Of a DNA stretch of 8,602 bases, positions 1 to 6,558 are shown one piece after another (the stretch's first letter is position 1; each line of letters begins with the position of its first letter). The position numbers and the translations under genes are program-made. Below the pieces are notes generated by a model. That model saw nothing but the letters and a program-made list of their open reading frames with translations. It was not told the origin of the DNA and made no database searches. This stretch comes from DASQVO01 sp035640715 (GTDB lineage: Bacteria > Actinomycetota > Actinomycetes > Streptosporangiales > Streptosporangiaceae), in the NCBI GenBank assembly GCA_035640715.1, contig DASQVO010000572.1, positions 1 to 8,602 of the forward strand. The letters are read 5' to 3'.

Positions 1-1
1 C

Positions 2-52
2 ACGCTATGGCCGGTGGCCCGCCGGCTATCCAGGCGGGTGAGCCCGACATGA
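2..52 (+). CDS. C-terminal end of an unidentified upstream gene (partial)
   Basis: Frame 2 is open from the left edge to a TGA at 50-52. This stop overlaps the ATG at 49 in an ATGA arrangement, the same type of four-base coupling seen twice more downstream. The visible tail is 16 residues, rich in Arg and Ser, reading about TLWPVARRLSRRVSPT. That is too short to identify a family. From ebo gene content elsewhere I would expect EboC (UbiA-like membrane protein) or EboD (dehydroquinate-synthase-like) nearby, but nothing visible proves it. An alternative is a gene ending at the TGA at 39-41 in frame 3. The overlap geometry favours 50-52. Confidence 0.35.
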   Translation, partial: TLWPVARRLSRRVSPT

Positions 53-963
53 GCGTTCCCCAGGGGCCTGCGGAGAGGAAGGACGCCGTCGGCGGCACTG
101 GCCGCGGACGGCTCCGGCTGGGCTACGGCACCAACGGAATGGGCGATCACCGGCTCACCGATGCCCTCGCGTTGCTGGCCGACCTCGGCTATGACGGCGT
201 GGCCCTGACGCTCGACCACCACCACCTGGACCCCTTCGGCCCCGGCCTGGCCCGCCGGGTGGCGGCGGTAGCCCGCCGCCTCGACCGGCTCGGGCTGGCG
301 GCTGTGATCGAGACGGGGGCGCGCTACCTGCTTGACCCGCGGCAGAAGCATCAGCCGACCCTGCTCGACGACGACGAGGACCGGCGGCTGCGGCGGCTGG
401 ATCTGCTTCACCGTGCCATCGCGATCGGCGCCGACCTCGGCGCGGAGGCGGTGTCGTTCTGGTCCGGCACCCTCCGCACGCCGTCCGGTTCGCGCGCGGC
501 CGCCTGGGAGCGCCTAGTGACGGCGTGCTCGGAGCTGGCCACGCTGGCCAGGCGGAGCGGCGTCAGGCTCGGGCTGGAACCTGAGCCCGGGATGCTGGTC
601 GAGACCATCGCGGACTGGCAGAGGCTGGTCGCGGAGCTCGGCGGCCCGCAGCGGCTGGGCCTGACCCTGGATATCGGGCACTGCCGGTGCCTGGAGCCGG
701 AGCCGGAGGCCGCGTGCGTACGGGCCTGCGCACCTTGGCTGGCCACGGTGCAAATCGACGACATGCGCCGCGGGGTTCACGAGCACCTGCCGTTCGGCTG
801 TGGCGAAGTCGATCTGCCGGCCGTCCTCGCAGCGCTACGGGAGGCCCGATACCCCGGCCTGGTTTCAGTCGAACTGCCCCGGCACGGGCACAGCGCACCG
901 GCGCTGGCCGAGCAGTCGCTGCGGGCATTGCGGCAGGCGGAAAGCGAGGTGCTGGTGCCGTGA
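49..963 (+). CDS. Sugar phosphate isomerase/epimerase, hydroxypyruvate-isomerase-like TIM barrel
   Basis: This 304-residue protein is a cytoplasmic TIM barrel of the AP-endonuclease-2/xylose-isomerase-like family, which moves a carbonyl or inverts a centre on small sugars using one divalent metal. The barrel opens at LRLGYGTNG. Likely metal ligands are E177 in LEPEPG, D208 in LDIGH, Q235 in TVQIDD and E275 in VSVEL; a Gln at the third position is typical of hydroxypyruvate-isomerase-type members. The substrate cannot be read from sequence. I chose the ATG at 49 because it overlaps the upstream stop (ATGA) and follows a purine-rich gggtgag at 36-42. An ATG at 7 is in frame but only adds a low-complexity Gly/Pro tail. 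Its stop overlaps the eboA GTG, so it belongs to the ebo operon. Its metal-site segments closely resemble those of EboE downstream, hinting at shared ancestry. Family call is firm, exact reaction unknown. Confidence 0.88.
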   Translation: MSVPQGPAERKDAVGGTGRGRLRLGYGTNGMGDHRLTDALALLADLGYDGVALTLDHHHLDPFGPGLARRVAAVARRLDRLGLAAVIETGARYLLDPRQKHQPTLLDDDEDRRLRRLDLLHRAIAIGADLGAEAVSFWSGTLRTPSGSRAAAWERLVTACSELATLARRSGVRLGLEPEPGMLVETIADWQRLVAELGGPQRLGLTLDIGHCRCLEPEPEAACVRACAPWLATVQIDDMRRGVHEHLPFGCGEVDLPAVLAALREARYPGLVSVELPRHGHSAPALAEQSLRALRQAESEVLVP

Positions 964-1736
964 TCACGTCACCCGGGGCGATGCAGCCGCGGCCCCCCAT
1001 CCGGCAGGCGCTGGCCACCCCAGGGAGGTGGCTGCCCACCGGTCCCGCAGCGTGGCTTGCCCGCTGCTGCGAGGAGGCGGGCAGCACCCCCGCGGTGCTG
1101 CGCGCCTTCCCCGCCATTGGCCGCCGCCTAGGCCGCGGCCCGCTCCCGGACTGCGAGCCGGCGGGCGGATACGGCTGGACCGTGGACGACGCGGGCCGCG
1201 CTCGATTGCTGGTGGCCGCATCCGCCAGCCGGGACGAGGACAGCCTGACCGCCCTGCTCGAGCAGCTCTACCGGCACGGCGACGCAGCCGAACGGCGCGG
1301 CGTGCTGCGCGCCCTGGACGTGCTCGGGCTCGGAGAACGGGGACTGCCGCTGCTGCGCGACGCGCTGCGCACCAACGATGCGCGGCTGGTGGCGGCCGCC
1401 GCCGGCGGTGAGTACGCCGCCCGCATGCTGCCGGACGCCGACCTGGCACAGGCGGTTCTCAAGTGCCTGTTCATCGGCGTGCCGCTGGCCGCGGTGGCCG
1501 CCATCCCCGGCCGGATTACCCCGGAGCTCGCCCGGATGACCGCCGATTTTGCCCGTGAGCGCGTGGCCGCGGGGCGGGATGTGCCGGCGGACGCCTGGGT
1601 GATCCTTGCCCGGGAACCAGACGCGGTTACCGCAGCTGGCCTGCCCGCCGAGCTGGAGTCACCGGTGACCGGCCGGCGCGCCGCAGCACGCCGGTTCTTC
1701 GCCGCACGGCCCACCGTCTCACCGGAGAGGACCTGA
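960..1736 (+). CDS. eboA: EboA family protein (ebo metabolite-traffic cluster)
   Basis: EboA is a mainly alpha-helical cytoplasmic protein of unknown biochemical activity, found only with the other ebo genes. Here it is 258 residues, close to the family's usual size. Recognisable family signatures are AERRGVLRAL (from about residue 110), the RTNDARL segment, a degenerate version of the conserved 'ARHFPE' stretch (AARMLPDADL) and LKCLFIGVPL (residues 167-176), followed by ELARMTADFARERVAAGRDVP. No metal site, signal peptide or membrane segment is visible. The reading frame stays open upstream to 687, but that part is a shadow of the preceding gene. I chose the GTG at 960, which forms a GTGA overlap with the preceding stop and has gagg at 946-949. 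The ATG at 981 is an alternative with little space for a ribosome binding site. The C-terminal stop TGATG overlaps eboB by one base. Confidence 0.85.
   Translation: MITSPGAMQPRPPIRQALATPGRWLPTGPAAWLARCCEEAGSTPAVLRAFPAIGRRLGRGPLPDCEPAGGYGWTVDDAGRARLLVAASASRDEDSLTALLEQLYRHGDAAERRGVLRALDVLGLGERGLPLLRDALRTNDARLVAAAAGGEYAARMLPDADLAQAVLKCLFIGVPLAAVAAIPGRITPELARMTADFARERVAAGRDVPADAWVILAREPDAVTAAGLPAELESPVTGRRAAARRFFAARPTVSPERT
1724..1730 (+). promoter_or_regulatory. Ribosome binding site of eboB
   Basis: The purine run ggagagg lies inside the last codons of eboA and ends five bases before the ATG at 1736. It fixes the eboB start and supports re-initiation by ribosomes finishing eboA at the TGATG junction. 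Confidence 0.7.
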
Positions 1737-2650
1737 TGTACTTTTTCGACCCGCACATCCACATGACATCCCGGACGACCGACGACTACGAACGGATGTA
1801 CGCCGCCGGGATCCGCGCGGTATGTGAGCCCGCTTTCTGGATGGGGCAGCCCCGCACCAGCATGGGAACATTCGCGGACTACTTCGACGGCCTGATCGGC
1901 TGGGAACGCTTCCGGGCCAGCCAGTTCGGCATCACCCACCACTGCGCGATCGCGCTCAACCCGAAGGAGGCCAACGACCCGCAGCTGCATGACGTCCTCG
2001 ACCTGCTGCCGCATTACCTCGAGAAGGACGGCGTGGTCGCGGTCGGGGAGGTGGGCTATGACAGCCTCACCGCCGAGGAGGAGAAGGTATTCGCCACCCA
2101 GCTCGCGATGGCGGCCGAGCACGAGCTCCCGGTGCTCGTTCACACCCCCCACCGCGACAAGCTGGCAGGCACGCGGCGCACGCTTGAGGTGGTCGCCAAG
2201 TCGGGGATCGACCCCGGCACAGTGCTCATCGACCACCTCAACGAGCTGACCGCGCCGGTGGTCGCGGGCACCGGGTGCTGGCTCGCGTTCTCCGTGTACC
2301 CGGACACCAAGATGGACGAGAAGCGGACGGCCAGACTGATCGCCGAGCTGGGCACCGAACGGGTCCTTGTCAACTCGGCCGCAGACTGGGGCCGCAGCGA
2401 CCCGCTCAAGACCATCCGGACAGCGGAAGCCATGCGCGAGGCCGGCTTCACCGAGCCGGATATCGAGCGCGTCTTCTGGCACAACCCGGTCGCGTTCTAC
2501 GGCCAGAGCGGCCGGCTGATGCTCGGCGACCCCGATCACGACGGGCACGGCATGCCCGACCCCGCCACCACGTACGCGGGCAATTCCGTGCTCCGCGGAG
2601 CGCGGCCGGAAGAGCCGGTACCCGGAGCGCCAGCGCAGGCGGAGCGCTGA
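1736..2650 (+). CDS. eboB: EboB, TatD-family metal-dependent hydrolase
   Basis: This 304-residue protein belongs to the TatD branch of the amidohydrolase superfamily, cytoplasmic metal-dependent hydrolases; the ebo version has no assigned substrate. The full metal site is present: H7 and H9 in DPHIH near the N-terminus, E105 in VGEVGYD, H136 and H139 in VHTPH, H167 in LIDHLNE, and D217 in NSAADWG. The N-terminal region after HIH (MYAAGIRAVCEPAFW, then the FADYFD and ITHHCAIALNPKEAND segments) is what I recall of ebo-type TatD proteins rather than of TatD DNases. The start is fixed by a strong ribosome binding site and the one-base overlap with eboA. The C-terminal 40 residues (DPDHDGHGMP onward) look unstructured. 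All catalytic residues are intact, so it should be active. Substrate is unknown. Confidence 0.87.
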   Translation: MYFFDPHIHMTSRTTDDYERMYAAGIRAVCEPAFWMGQPRTSMGTFADYFDGLIGWERFRASQFGITHHCAIALNPKEANDPQLHDVLDLLPHYLEKDGVVAVGEVGYDSLTAEEEKVFATQLAMAAEHELPVLVHTPHRDKLAGTRRTLEVVAKSGIDPGTVLIDHLNELTAPVVAGTGCWLAFSVYPDTKMDEKRTARLIAELGTERVLVNSAADWGRSDPLKTIRTAEAMREAGFTEPDIERVFWHNPVAFYGQSGRLMLGDPDHDGHGMPDPATTYAGNSVLRGARPEEPVPGAPAQAER

Positions 2651-2653
2651 CCG

Positions 2654-3823
2654 ATGCGCTTCCGGCACCGCGACGGCACCATCGTGCATCTTGCCTACTG
2701 CACGAACGTCCACCCGGCCGAGACCCTGACCGGCGTGCTGGCCCAACTGGACCGCTACGCAGTACCGGTGCGGGCGGCGCTGGGCACCGGCACGCTGGGC
2801 CTGGGCCTCTGGCTCGCCCGCGGAGCCGCCACCGAGCTGCTCGCCGATCCGGCCGCCATCCCGGCACTGCGCCGCGCGCTGGGCGACCGGGGGCTGGAGG
2901 TGGTCACGCTCAACGGCTTCCCGTACCGGGGCTTCCACGACCCGGTCGTCAAATATGCCGTGTACCAGCCCGACTGGACCACCGGCGAACGGCTGCGATT
3001 CACCCTCGACCTGGCGCGCATACTCGCCGGGCTGCTGCCGGACGGCGCGGGATACGGCAGTATCTCGACGCTCCCGCTGGCGTGGCGCACACCGTGGGAC
3101 CAACAGCGCCAAGCGGCGGCGGCGGCCAGGCTCGATGACCTGACCCGGGCACTCCGGGAACAGGCGGAGCGTACCGGCCGACCGGTCCGCGTGGCCGTCG
3201 AGCCCGAGCCCGGCTGCGTCATCGAGACCGTGGAACAAGCTGCCGCGCAGCTCCCGGCCAGCAGCCGGGAGTGGCTCGGCCTGTGCCTGGACACCTGCCA
3301 TCTCGCCGTCGCCTTCGAAGAGCCAGCGACCGCGCTGGATCAGCTGCAGGCTGCCGGGCTCGCGGTGTACAAGATGCAGGCCTCCTGCGCGCTTGAGGCG
3401 GCGCAGCCGGCCCGGCCAGCGACGGCGCGGCGGCTCGCCGGGTTCGCCGAACCACGTTTCCTGCACCAGGTCCGGACGGTCACCGAAGACGGGCCGCGCG
3501 GCGTGGATGACCTCGGCGACGCGCTAGCGGGCGGGCTGGACAGCCGCGGCCGGTGGCGGGTGCACGCGCACGTCCCGGTGCACGCTCCGGCCGAAGCGCC
3601 CCTGCAGGCCACCCAGGCTGTGCTGGCCTCCTCGCTCACCGCCCTGCTGGGCGGTGAGCGAACGCTCACCAGCCACGTCGAAGTGGAAACCTACACCTGG
3701 CAGGTGCTGCCCGGACGTGCCCGTCCGGGCTCGGACGCCGAGCTGATCGCCGGCATCGCTGCCGAGCTCGCCTGGACCAAGGACCGGATGCTGGACCTCG
3801 GCCTGCGGGAGGTGGCAGCGTGA
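2654..3823 (+). CDS. eboE: EboE, xylose-isomerase-like TIM-barrel metabolite-traffic protein
   Basis: EboE is a large cytoplasmic TIM-barrel protein of the xylose-isomerase-like superfamily, specific to ebo clusters; its reaction is not known. At 389 residues it has the expected family length. Family marks in order are LAYCTNVHP near residue 15, VVTLNGFPYRGFHDPVVKYAVYQPDW, SISTLPLAWR, E183 in VEPEPG, D213 and H216 in LDTCH, YKMQAS, the HAHVPVH cluster (H304, H306, H310) and HVEVETYTW (H341, E343, E345) near the C-terminus. A complete metal site is therefore plausible: E183, D213, a His of the 304-310 cluster and E343 or E345. Compared with the TIM barrel at 49-963, about 60 extra residues sit between the DTCH motif and the His cluster. 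It starts three bases after eboB, with ggag at 2640-2643, and its stop overlaps eboF as GTGA. Confidence 0.88.
   Translation: MRFRHRDGTIVHLAYCTNVHPAETLTGVLAQLDRYAVPVRAALGTGTLGLGLWLARGAATELLADPAAIPALRRALGDRGLEVVTLNGFPYRGFHDPVVKYAVYQPDWTTGERLRFTLDLARILAGLLPDGAGYGSISTLPLAWRTPWDQQRQAAAAARLDDLTRALREQAERTGRPVRVAVEPEPGCVIETVEQAAAQLPASSREWLGLCLDTCHLAVAFEEPATALDQLQAAGLAVYKMQASCALEAAQPARPATARRLAGFAEPRFLHQVRTVTEDGPRGVDDLGDALAGGLDSRGRWRVHAHVPVHAPAEAPLQATQAVLASSLTALLGGERTLTSHVEVETYTWQVLPGRARPGSDAELIAGIAAELAWTKDRMLDLGLREVAA
3807..3812 (+). promoter_or_regulatory. Ribosome binding site of eboF
   Basis: The run gggagg lies seven bases before the GTG at 3820, inside the last codons of eboE. It supports this GTG as the start and the GTGA-coupled translation. 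Confidence 0.65.
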
Positions 3824-5268
3824 TCACAGCGCGACAGCAGCCCCGGCCGGTCGTGGTGCTCGACATCGTCGGCCTCACCCCGCGGCAGCTAAGCCACATG
3901 CCGAGGCTCGCTGCCTACGCGGATGCGTGCGCGACGGCGCGGCTCGACCCCGTGTTCCCGGCTGTCACCTGCTCCGTGCAGTCCTCGATGCTCACCGGGC
4001 TGCCGCCACGTGAGCACGGGGTGGTGGGGAACGGGTGGTACTTCCGAGACCTCGGCGAAGTGCTGTTCTGGAGGCAGCACAACGGCCTGGTAGCCGGGGA
4101 TAAGGTATGGGACATCGCGCGGCGGGCACGGCCGTCCTTCCGCACCGCCAACCTGTGCTGGTGGTACGCGATGGGCGCGGCGTCCGACGTCGTGGTGACC
4201 CCGCGGCCGGTGTATCACGCCGACGGGCGCAAATCCCCCGACTGTTACACGGTCCCCGGGTCGCTGCGGGGCGAACTGACAGCGCAGCTCGGGCGCTTCC
4301 CGTTGTTCTCCTACTGGGGACCCGGCGCCGGGATCAAGTCATCGGCGTGGATCGCTGCGGCGGCGGGCCGGGTGCTGAGCAGGTACCGGCCCGACTTGAC
4401 TCTCGTCTACCTTCCGCACCTCGACTACGACCTGCAGCGCTTCGGCCCGTCAGGGCCGCAGGCGGCGCGGGCGGCCTGCGAGATCGATGAGGTGGCCGGC
4501 CGGCTGCTGGACACCTGCCGCCGGGCGGATGCCACTGTCGTGGTTGTCAGCGAATACGGGATCACCCCGGTATCGAGGCCCGTGCACCTCAACCGGATAT
4601 TGCGCCGCGACGGGCTGCTGCGGGTGTATGAGCAGGCAGGAATGGAGTACCTGGATCCGGTCACCTCCCGCGCGTTCGCGGTCGCCGACCACCAGGCCGC
4701 CCACGTGTACGTCGCCGATCCCTCCGACGTGCCCGGTGTCGCGGCAACGCTTGCCGATGTGCCGGGCGTGGCCGAAGTGCTGGACGGCCCCGGCAAGGCG
4801 GCGCACCAGGTAGACCACGAGCGGTCCGGAGAACTCGTCTGCGTGGCCGAGCCCGATGCGTGGTTCACCCACTACTACTGGCTGGACGACCGCCAGGCGC
4901 CCGACTTCGCCCGCACCGTGGAGATCCACCGGAAACCCGGCTACGACCCAGCGGAGCTGTTCATGGACCCGGGCGATCCGCTCGTGCGGTTCCGGGCCGC
5001 GGCAGCGCTGGCGCGCAAGGCACTCGGGCTGCGGTACACGCTCAACGTGGTGCCGCTTGATGCCTCGTGCGTGCAAGGCTCGCACGGCCGGCTCCCGGAC
5101 AGCGGCGATCAGGCCGACGCGCCACTGCTGCTATGCCCGGTGCCCGGTGCTCTCCCGTCGGAACGGATCGCCGCCACCGCTGTCAAGGATGTGCTGCTGG
5201 CGCTCGCCGAGGTTACGCCGCCGGCTCCCCGGCCATCCTCCCCGGACGCCCGGGAAGCCACCTACTGA
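3820..5268 (+). CDS. eboF: EboF, alkaline phosphatase/NPP-superfamily protein with altered metal ligands
   Basis: EboF is related to type I nucleotide pyrophosphatases/phosphodiesterases, which hydrolyse phosphodiesters with two zinc ions and a Thr or Ser nucleophile. The 482-residue protein has D15 (VVLDIVG), the nucleophile T50 in FPAVTCSVQSS, LTGLPPREHGVVGN, D202 in HLDYD, and H422 in QGSHG. However, by motif alignment with canonical NPPs, the His four residues after the site-1 Asp is Q206 (LDYDLQRFGP), and the Asp-His pair of site 2 is E245-Y246 (VSEYG). I recall SEYG-type motifs in other ebo-linked members, so this is probably a family trait, not damage. No signal peptide or membrane segment is seen, whereas many NPPs are exported. 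A short internal repeat, DVPGVA, occurs twice around 4726-4770. Coupled to eboE by GTGA. Substrate and even zinc content are uncertain. Confidence 0.83.
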   Translation: MITARQQPRPVVVLDIVGLTPRQLSHMPRLAAYADACATARLDPVFPAVTCSVQSSMLTGLPPREHGVVGNGWYFRDLGEVLFWRQHNGLVAGDKVWDIARRARPSFRTANLCWWYAMGAASDVVVTPRPVYHADGRKSPDCYTVPGSLRGELTAQLGRFPLFSYWGPGAGIKSSAWIAAAAGRVLSRYRPDLTLVYLPHLDYDLQRFGPSGPQAARAACEIDEVAGRLLDTCRRADATVVVVSEYGITPVSRPVHLNRILRRDGLLRVYEQAGMEYLDPVTSRAFAVADHQAAHVYVADPSDVPGVAATLADVPGVAEVLDGPGKAAHQVDHERSGELVCVAEPDAWFTHYYWLDDRQAPDFARTVEIHRKPGYDPAELFMDPGDPLVRFRAAAALARKALGLRYTLNVVPLDASCVQGSHGRLPDSGDQADAPLLLCPVPGALPSERIAATAVKDVLLALAEVTPPAPRPSSPDAREATY

Positions 5269-5275
5269 CCCAGGT

Positions 5276-5282
5276 GAGGAGA
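5276..5282 (+). promoter_or_regulatory. Ribosome binding site of the 5287 gene
   Basis: The run gaggaga, four bases before the ATG at 5287, lies in the 18-base gap after eboF. Unlike the upstream junctions, this gene has an independent ribosome binding site with no overlap of reading frames. Confidence 0.75.
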
Positions 5283-5286
5283 ACCA

Positions 5287-6294
5287 ATGCCACGACCGAT
5301 CACGCTGTTCACCGGCCAGTGGGCCGACCTGCCTTTCGAAGAGGTCTGCCGGCTCGCGGCAGGCTGGGGCTACGACGGCTTGGAGATCGCCTGCTGGGGC
5401 GATCATTTCGAGGTTGACAAGGCGCTCGAGAACGACGGCTATGTCGAGCGCAAACACGAGACCCTGCGCAAATACAACCTGGGTGTCTGGGCGGTGTCCA
5501 ACCACCTGGTGGGCCAGGCGGTATGCGACTACCCGATCGACGAGAGGCATAAGGCAATACTCCCGAAGCGCGTCTGGGGCGATGGTGATCCGGAAGGCGT
5601 GCGCCAGCGGGCAGCCGAGGAAATGAAGGACACCGGGCGTGCGGCCGCGCGCCTCGGCGTATCCACCGTTATCGGGTTCACTGGCTCATCCATCTGGTAC
5701 ACGGTCGCCATGTTCCCGCCCACCCCCGATTCGATGGTGCAGCGCGGCTACGCTGATTTCGCCGAGCGGTGGAATCCCATCCTCGACGTGTACGACGAGG
5801 TCGGTGTGCGATTCGCGCACGAGGTTCACCCCACCGAGATCGCATACGACTACTGGACGACGGTGCGCACGCTGGAGGCGATTGGTCACCGGCCAGCGTT
5901 CGGCCTTAACTTTGATCCGTCTCATTTCGTCTGGCAGGATCTCGATCCTGTCGGCTTCCTCATAGATTTCTCTAGCCGCATTTATCACGTCGACTGCAAG
6001 GACGCGAAGCGGCGGGTCAACGGCCGCAACGGCCGGCTCTCGTCGCACCTGCCGTGGGCTGACCTGCGCCGCGGGTGGGACTTTATCTCGACCGGGCATG
6101 GCGACGTGCCGTGGGAGGAGGTATTCCGCGCGCTGAACGCGATCGGCTATGCGGGGCCGATCTCGGTTGAGTGGGAGGACGCCGGGATGGACCGACTGCA
6201 CGGCGCGCCCGAGGCGCTGGAGTTCGTGCGCCGCATGGCGGCGATCGAACCCCCGGCGGAATCTTTCGACGCAGCTTTCTCAAGCGCAGACTAA
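5287..6294 (+). CDS. Sugar phosphate isomerase/epimerase, AP-endonuclease-2-like TIM barrel
   Basis: This 335-residue cytoplasmic protein is a second xylose-isomerase-like TIM barrel, of a subfamily distinct from the one at 49-963. The first strand begins at ITLFTGQWADL, followed by WGYDGLEIACWGDHF. Likely metal ligands are E179 (HEVHPTE), D210 with H213 (LNFDPSH), H234 (IYHVDCKDAK) and E295 (ISVEWED); a TGHGDVPW loop follows the third ligand. Such enzymes isomerise, epimerise or dehydrate free or oxidised sugars and inositols; relatives act with Gfo/Idh/MocA oxidoreductases, for example in inosose or 3-keto-sugar pathways. The exact substrate is unknown. It follows eboF after 18 bases with its own ribosome binding site, so it may be the last gene of the ebo operon. 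It may equally be a sugar-metabolism gene associated with the dehydrogenase downstream. The last third has more A/T-ending codons than the ebo genes. Confidence 0.88.
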   Translation: MPRPITLFTGQWADLPFEEVCRLAAGWGYDGLEIACWGDHFEVDKALENDGYVERKHETLRKYNLGVWAVSNHLVGQAVCDYPIDERHKAILPKRVWGDGDPEGVRQRAAEEMKDTGRAAARLGVSTVIGFTGSSIWYTVAMFPPTPDSMVQRGYADFAERWNPILDVYDEVGVRFAHEVHPTEIAYDYWTTVRTLEAIGHRPAFGLNFDPSHFVWQDLDPVGFLIDFSSRIYHVDCKDAKRRVNGRNGRLSSHLPWADLRRGWDFISTGHGDVPWEEVFRALNAIGYAGPISVEWEDAGMDRLHGAPEALEFVRRMAAIEPPAESFDAAFSSAD

Positions 6295-6364
6295 ACACTG
6301 TGGAAACGGACCAGAAGGCCCGCAATCCGTCGTCCCAGGATACTGGGCGCAGATAACGACAACG

Positions 6365-6505
6365 ATGAATTGTCATCAACAAGGATTTTGTGCTGCCTAT
6401 TTTTGCCTTGATAAAGAAGGTAAAATTAATCCGGCCCAGCACATTGACCACTCTCAAGAAATGCCCCACTATGGCTGGCAGGGCCCCGGCAGAGGAATGC
6501 GTTAA
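6365..6505 (+). CDS. Doubtful 46-residue small ORF, Cys- and His-containing
   Basis: An ATG at 6365 opens a frame ending at the TAA at 6503-6505. The peptide has three Cys in its first 14 residues (positions 3, 9 and 14), a Gln/His-rich middle and a Gly-rich basic end (HYGWQGPGRGMR). No good ribosome binding site precedes the ATG. Only 19 of 46 codons end in G or C by hand count, and just 3 of the first 22, unlike every real gene in the window. It also overlaps the candidate promoter and an AT-rich hairpin. I consider it more likely non-coding than coding. If translated, it could be a leader peptide or a foreign remnant. No family is recognised. Confidence 0.13.
   Translation: MNCHQQGFCAAYFCLDKEGKINPAQHIDHSQEMPHYGWQGPGRGMR
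6401..6425. repeat. AT-rich inverted repeat
   Basis: ttttgcctt at 6401-6409 faces aaggtaaaa at 6417-6425 across a seven-base spacer, giving nine pairs including one G-T(U) wobble. Its arms have T on the left and A on the right, the reverse of an A-stem-U bidirectional terminator. A protein-binding site, or chance in AT-rich DNA, is therefore more likely than termination. A TAAAAT hexamer at 6421-6426 within the right arm resembles a -10 element but lacks a good -35. Confidence 0.35.
6444..6472 (+). promoter_or_regulatory. Candidate housekeeping promoter of the sugar dehydrogenase gene
   Basis: TTGACC at 6444-6449 and CACTAT at 6467-6472 are separated by 17 bases. They match the actinobacterial principal-sigma pattern (TTGACn, nAnnnT). 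Transcription would begin near 6479 and leave a leader of about 130 bases containing the inverted repeats at 6495-6536 and 6559-6586. This is by eye only; the -10 hexamer is weak at its first and third positions. Confidence 0.35.
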
Positions 6506-6536
6506 CTGGGCATGCCAGCACTGAATAACGGCATTC
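6495..6536 (+). repeat. Imperfect inverted repeat, possible leader stem-loop
   Basis: gaatgcgtta at 6495-6504 pairs with taac-g-gcattc at 6526-6536, ten pairs with one bulged G at 6530. The enclosed bases can form a smaller ctgg/ccag hairpin (6506-6509 with 6515-6518). It would lie within the transcribed leader if the promoter at 6444-6472 is right. No known riboswitch class is recognised. Confidence 0.35.
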
Positions 6537-6558
6537 ACAGCGGGGCTCCGTACGGGCT

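Noticed and set aside
687..959. N-terminal extension of EboA from an ATG at 687
   Set aside because: The extension lies wholly within the preceding isomerase gene, is Arg/Gly/Pro-rich, and has no EboA similarity. The GTG at 960 has a typical coupled start.
1268..3466. A 732-codon open frame on the minus strand across eboA, eboB and eboE
   Set aside because: It lies antisense to three genes with clear family motifs; long antisense frames are expected from strong G/C third-position bias. Its product is Arg/Gly/Ala-rich with no recognisable motif.
6334..6404. Possible intrinsic terminator after the isomerase gene
   Set aside because: The only stem close to the stop is cccag/ctggg at 6334-6347, five pairs with no T-run. 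The T-run at 6400-6404 is preceded only by a four-pair stem (acaa/ttgt). Neither is convincing.
6083..6538. 151-codon minus-strand frame covering the intergenic region
   Set aside because: It overlaps the coding end of the isomerase, has no recognisable product and no ribosome binding site that stands out.
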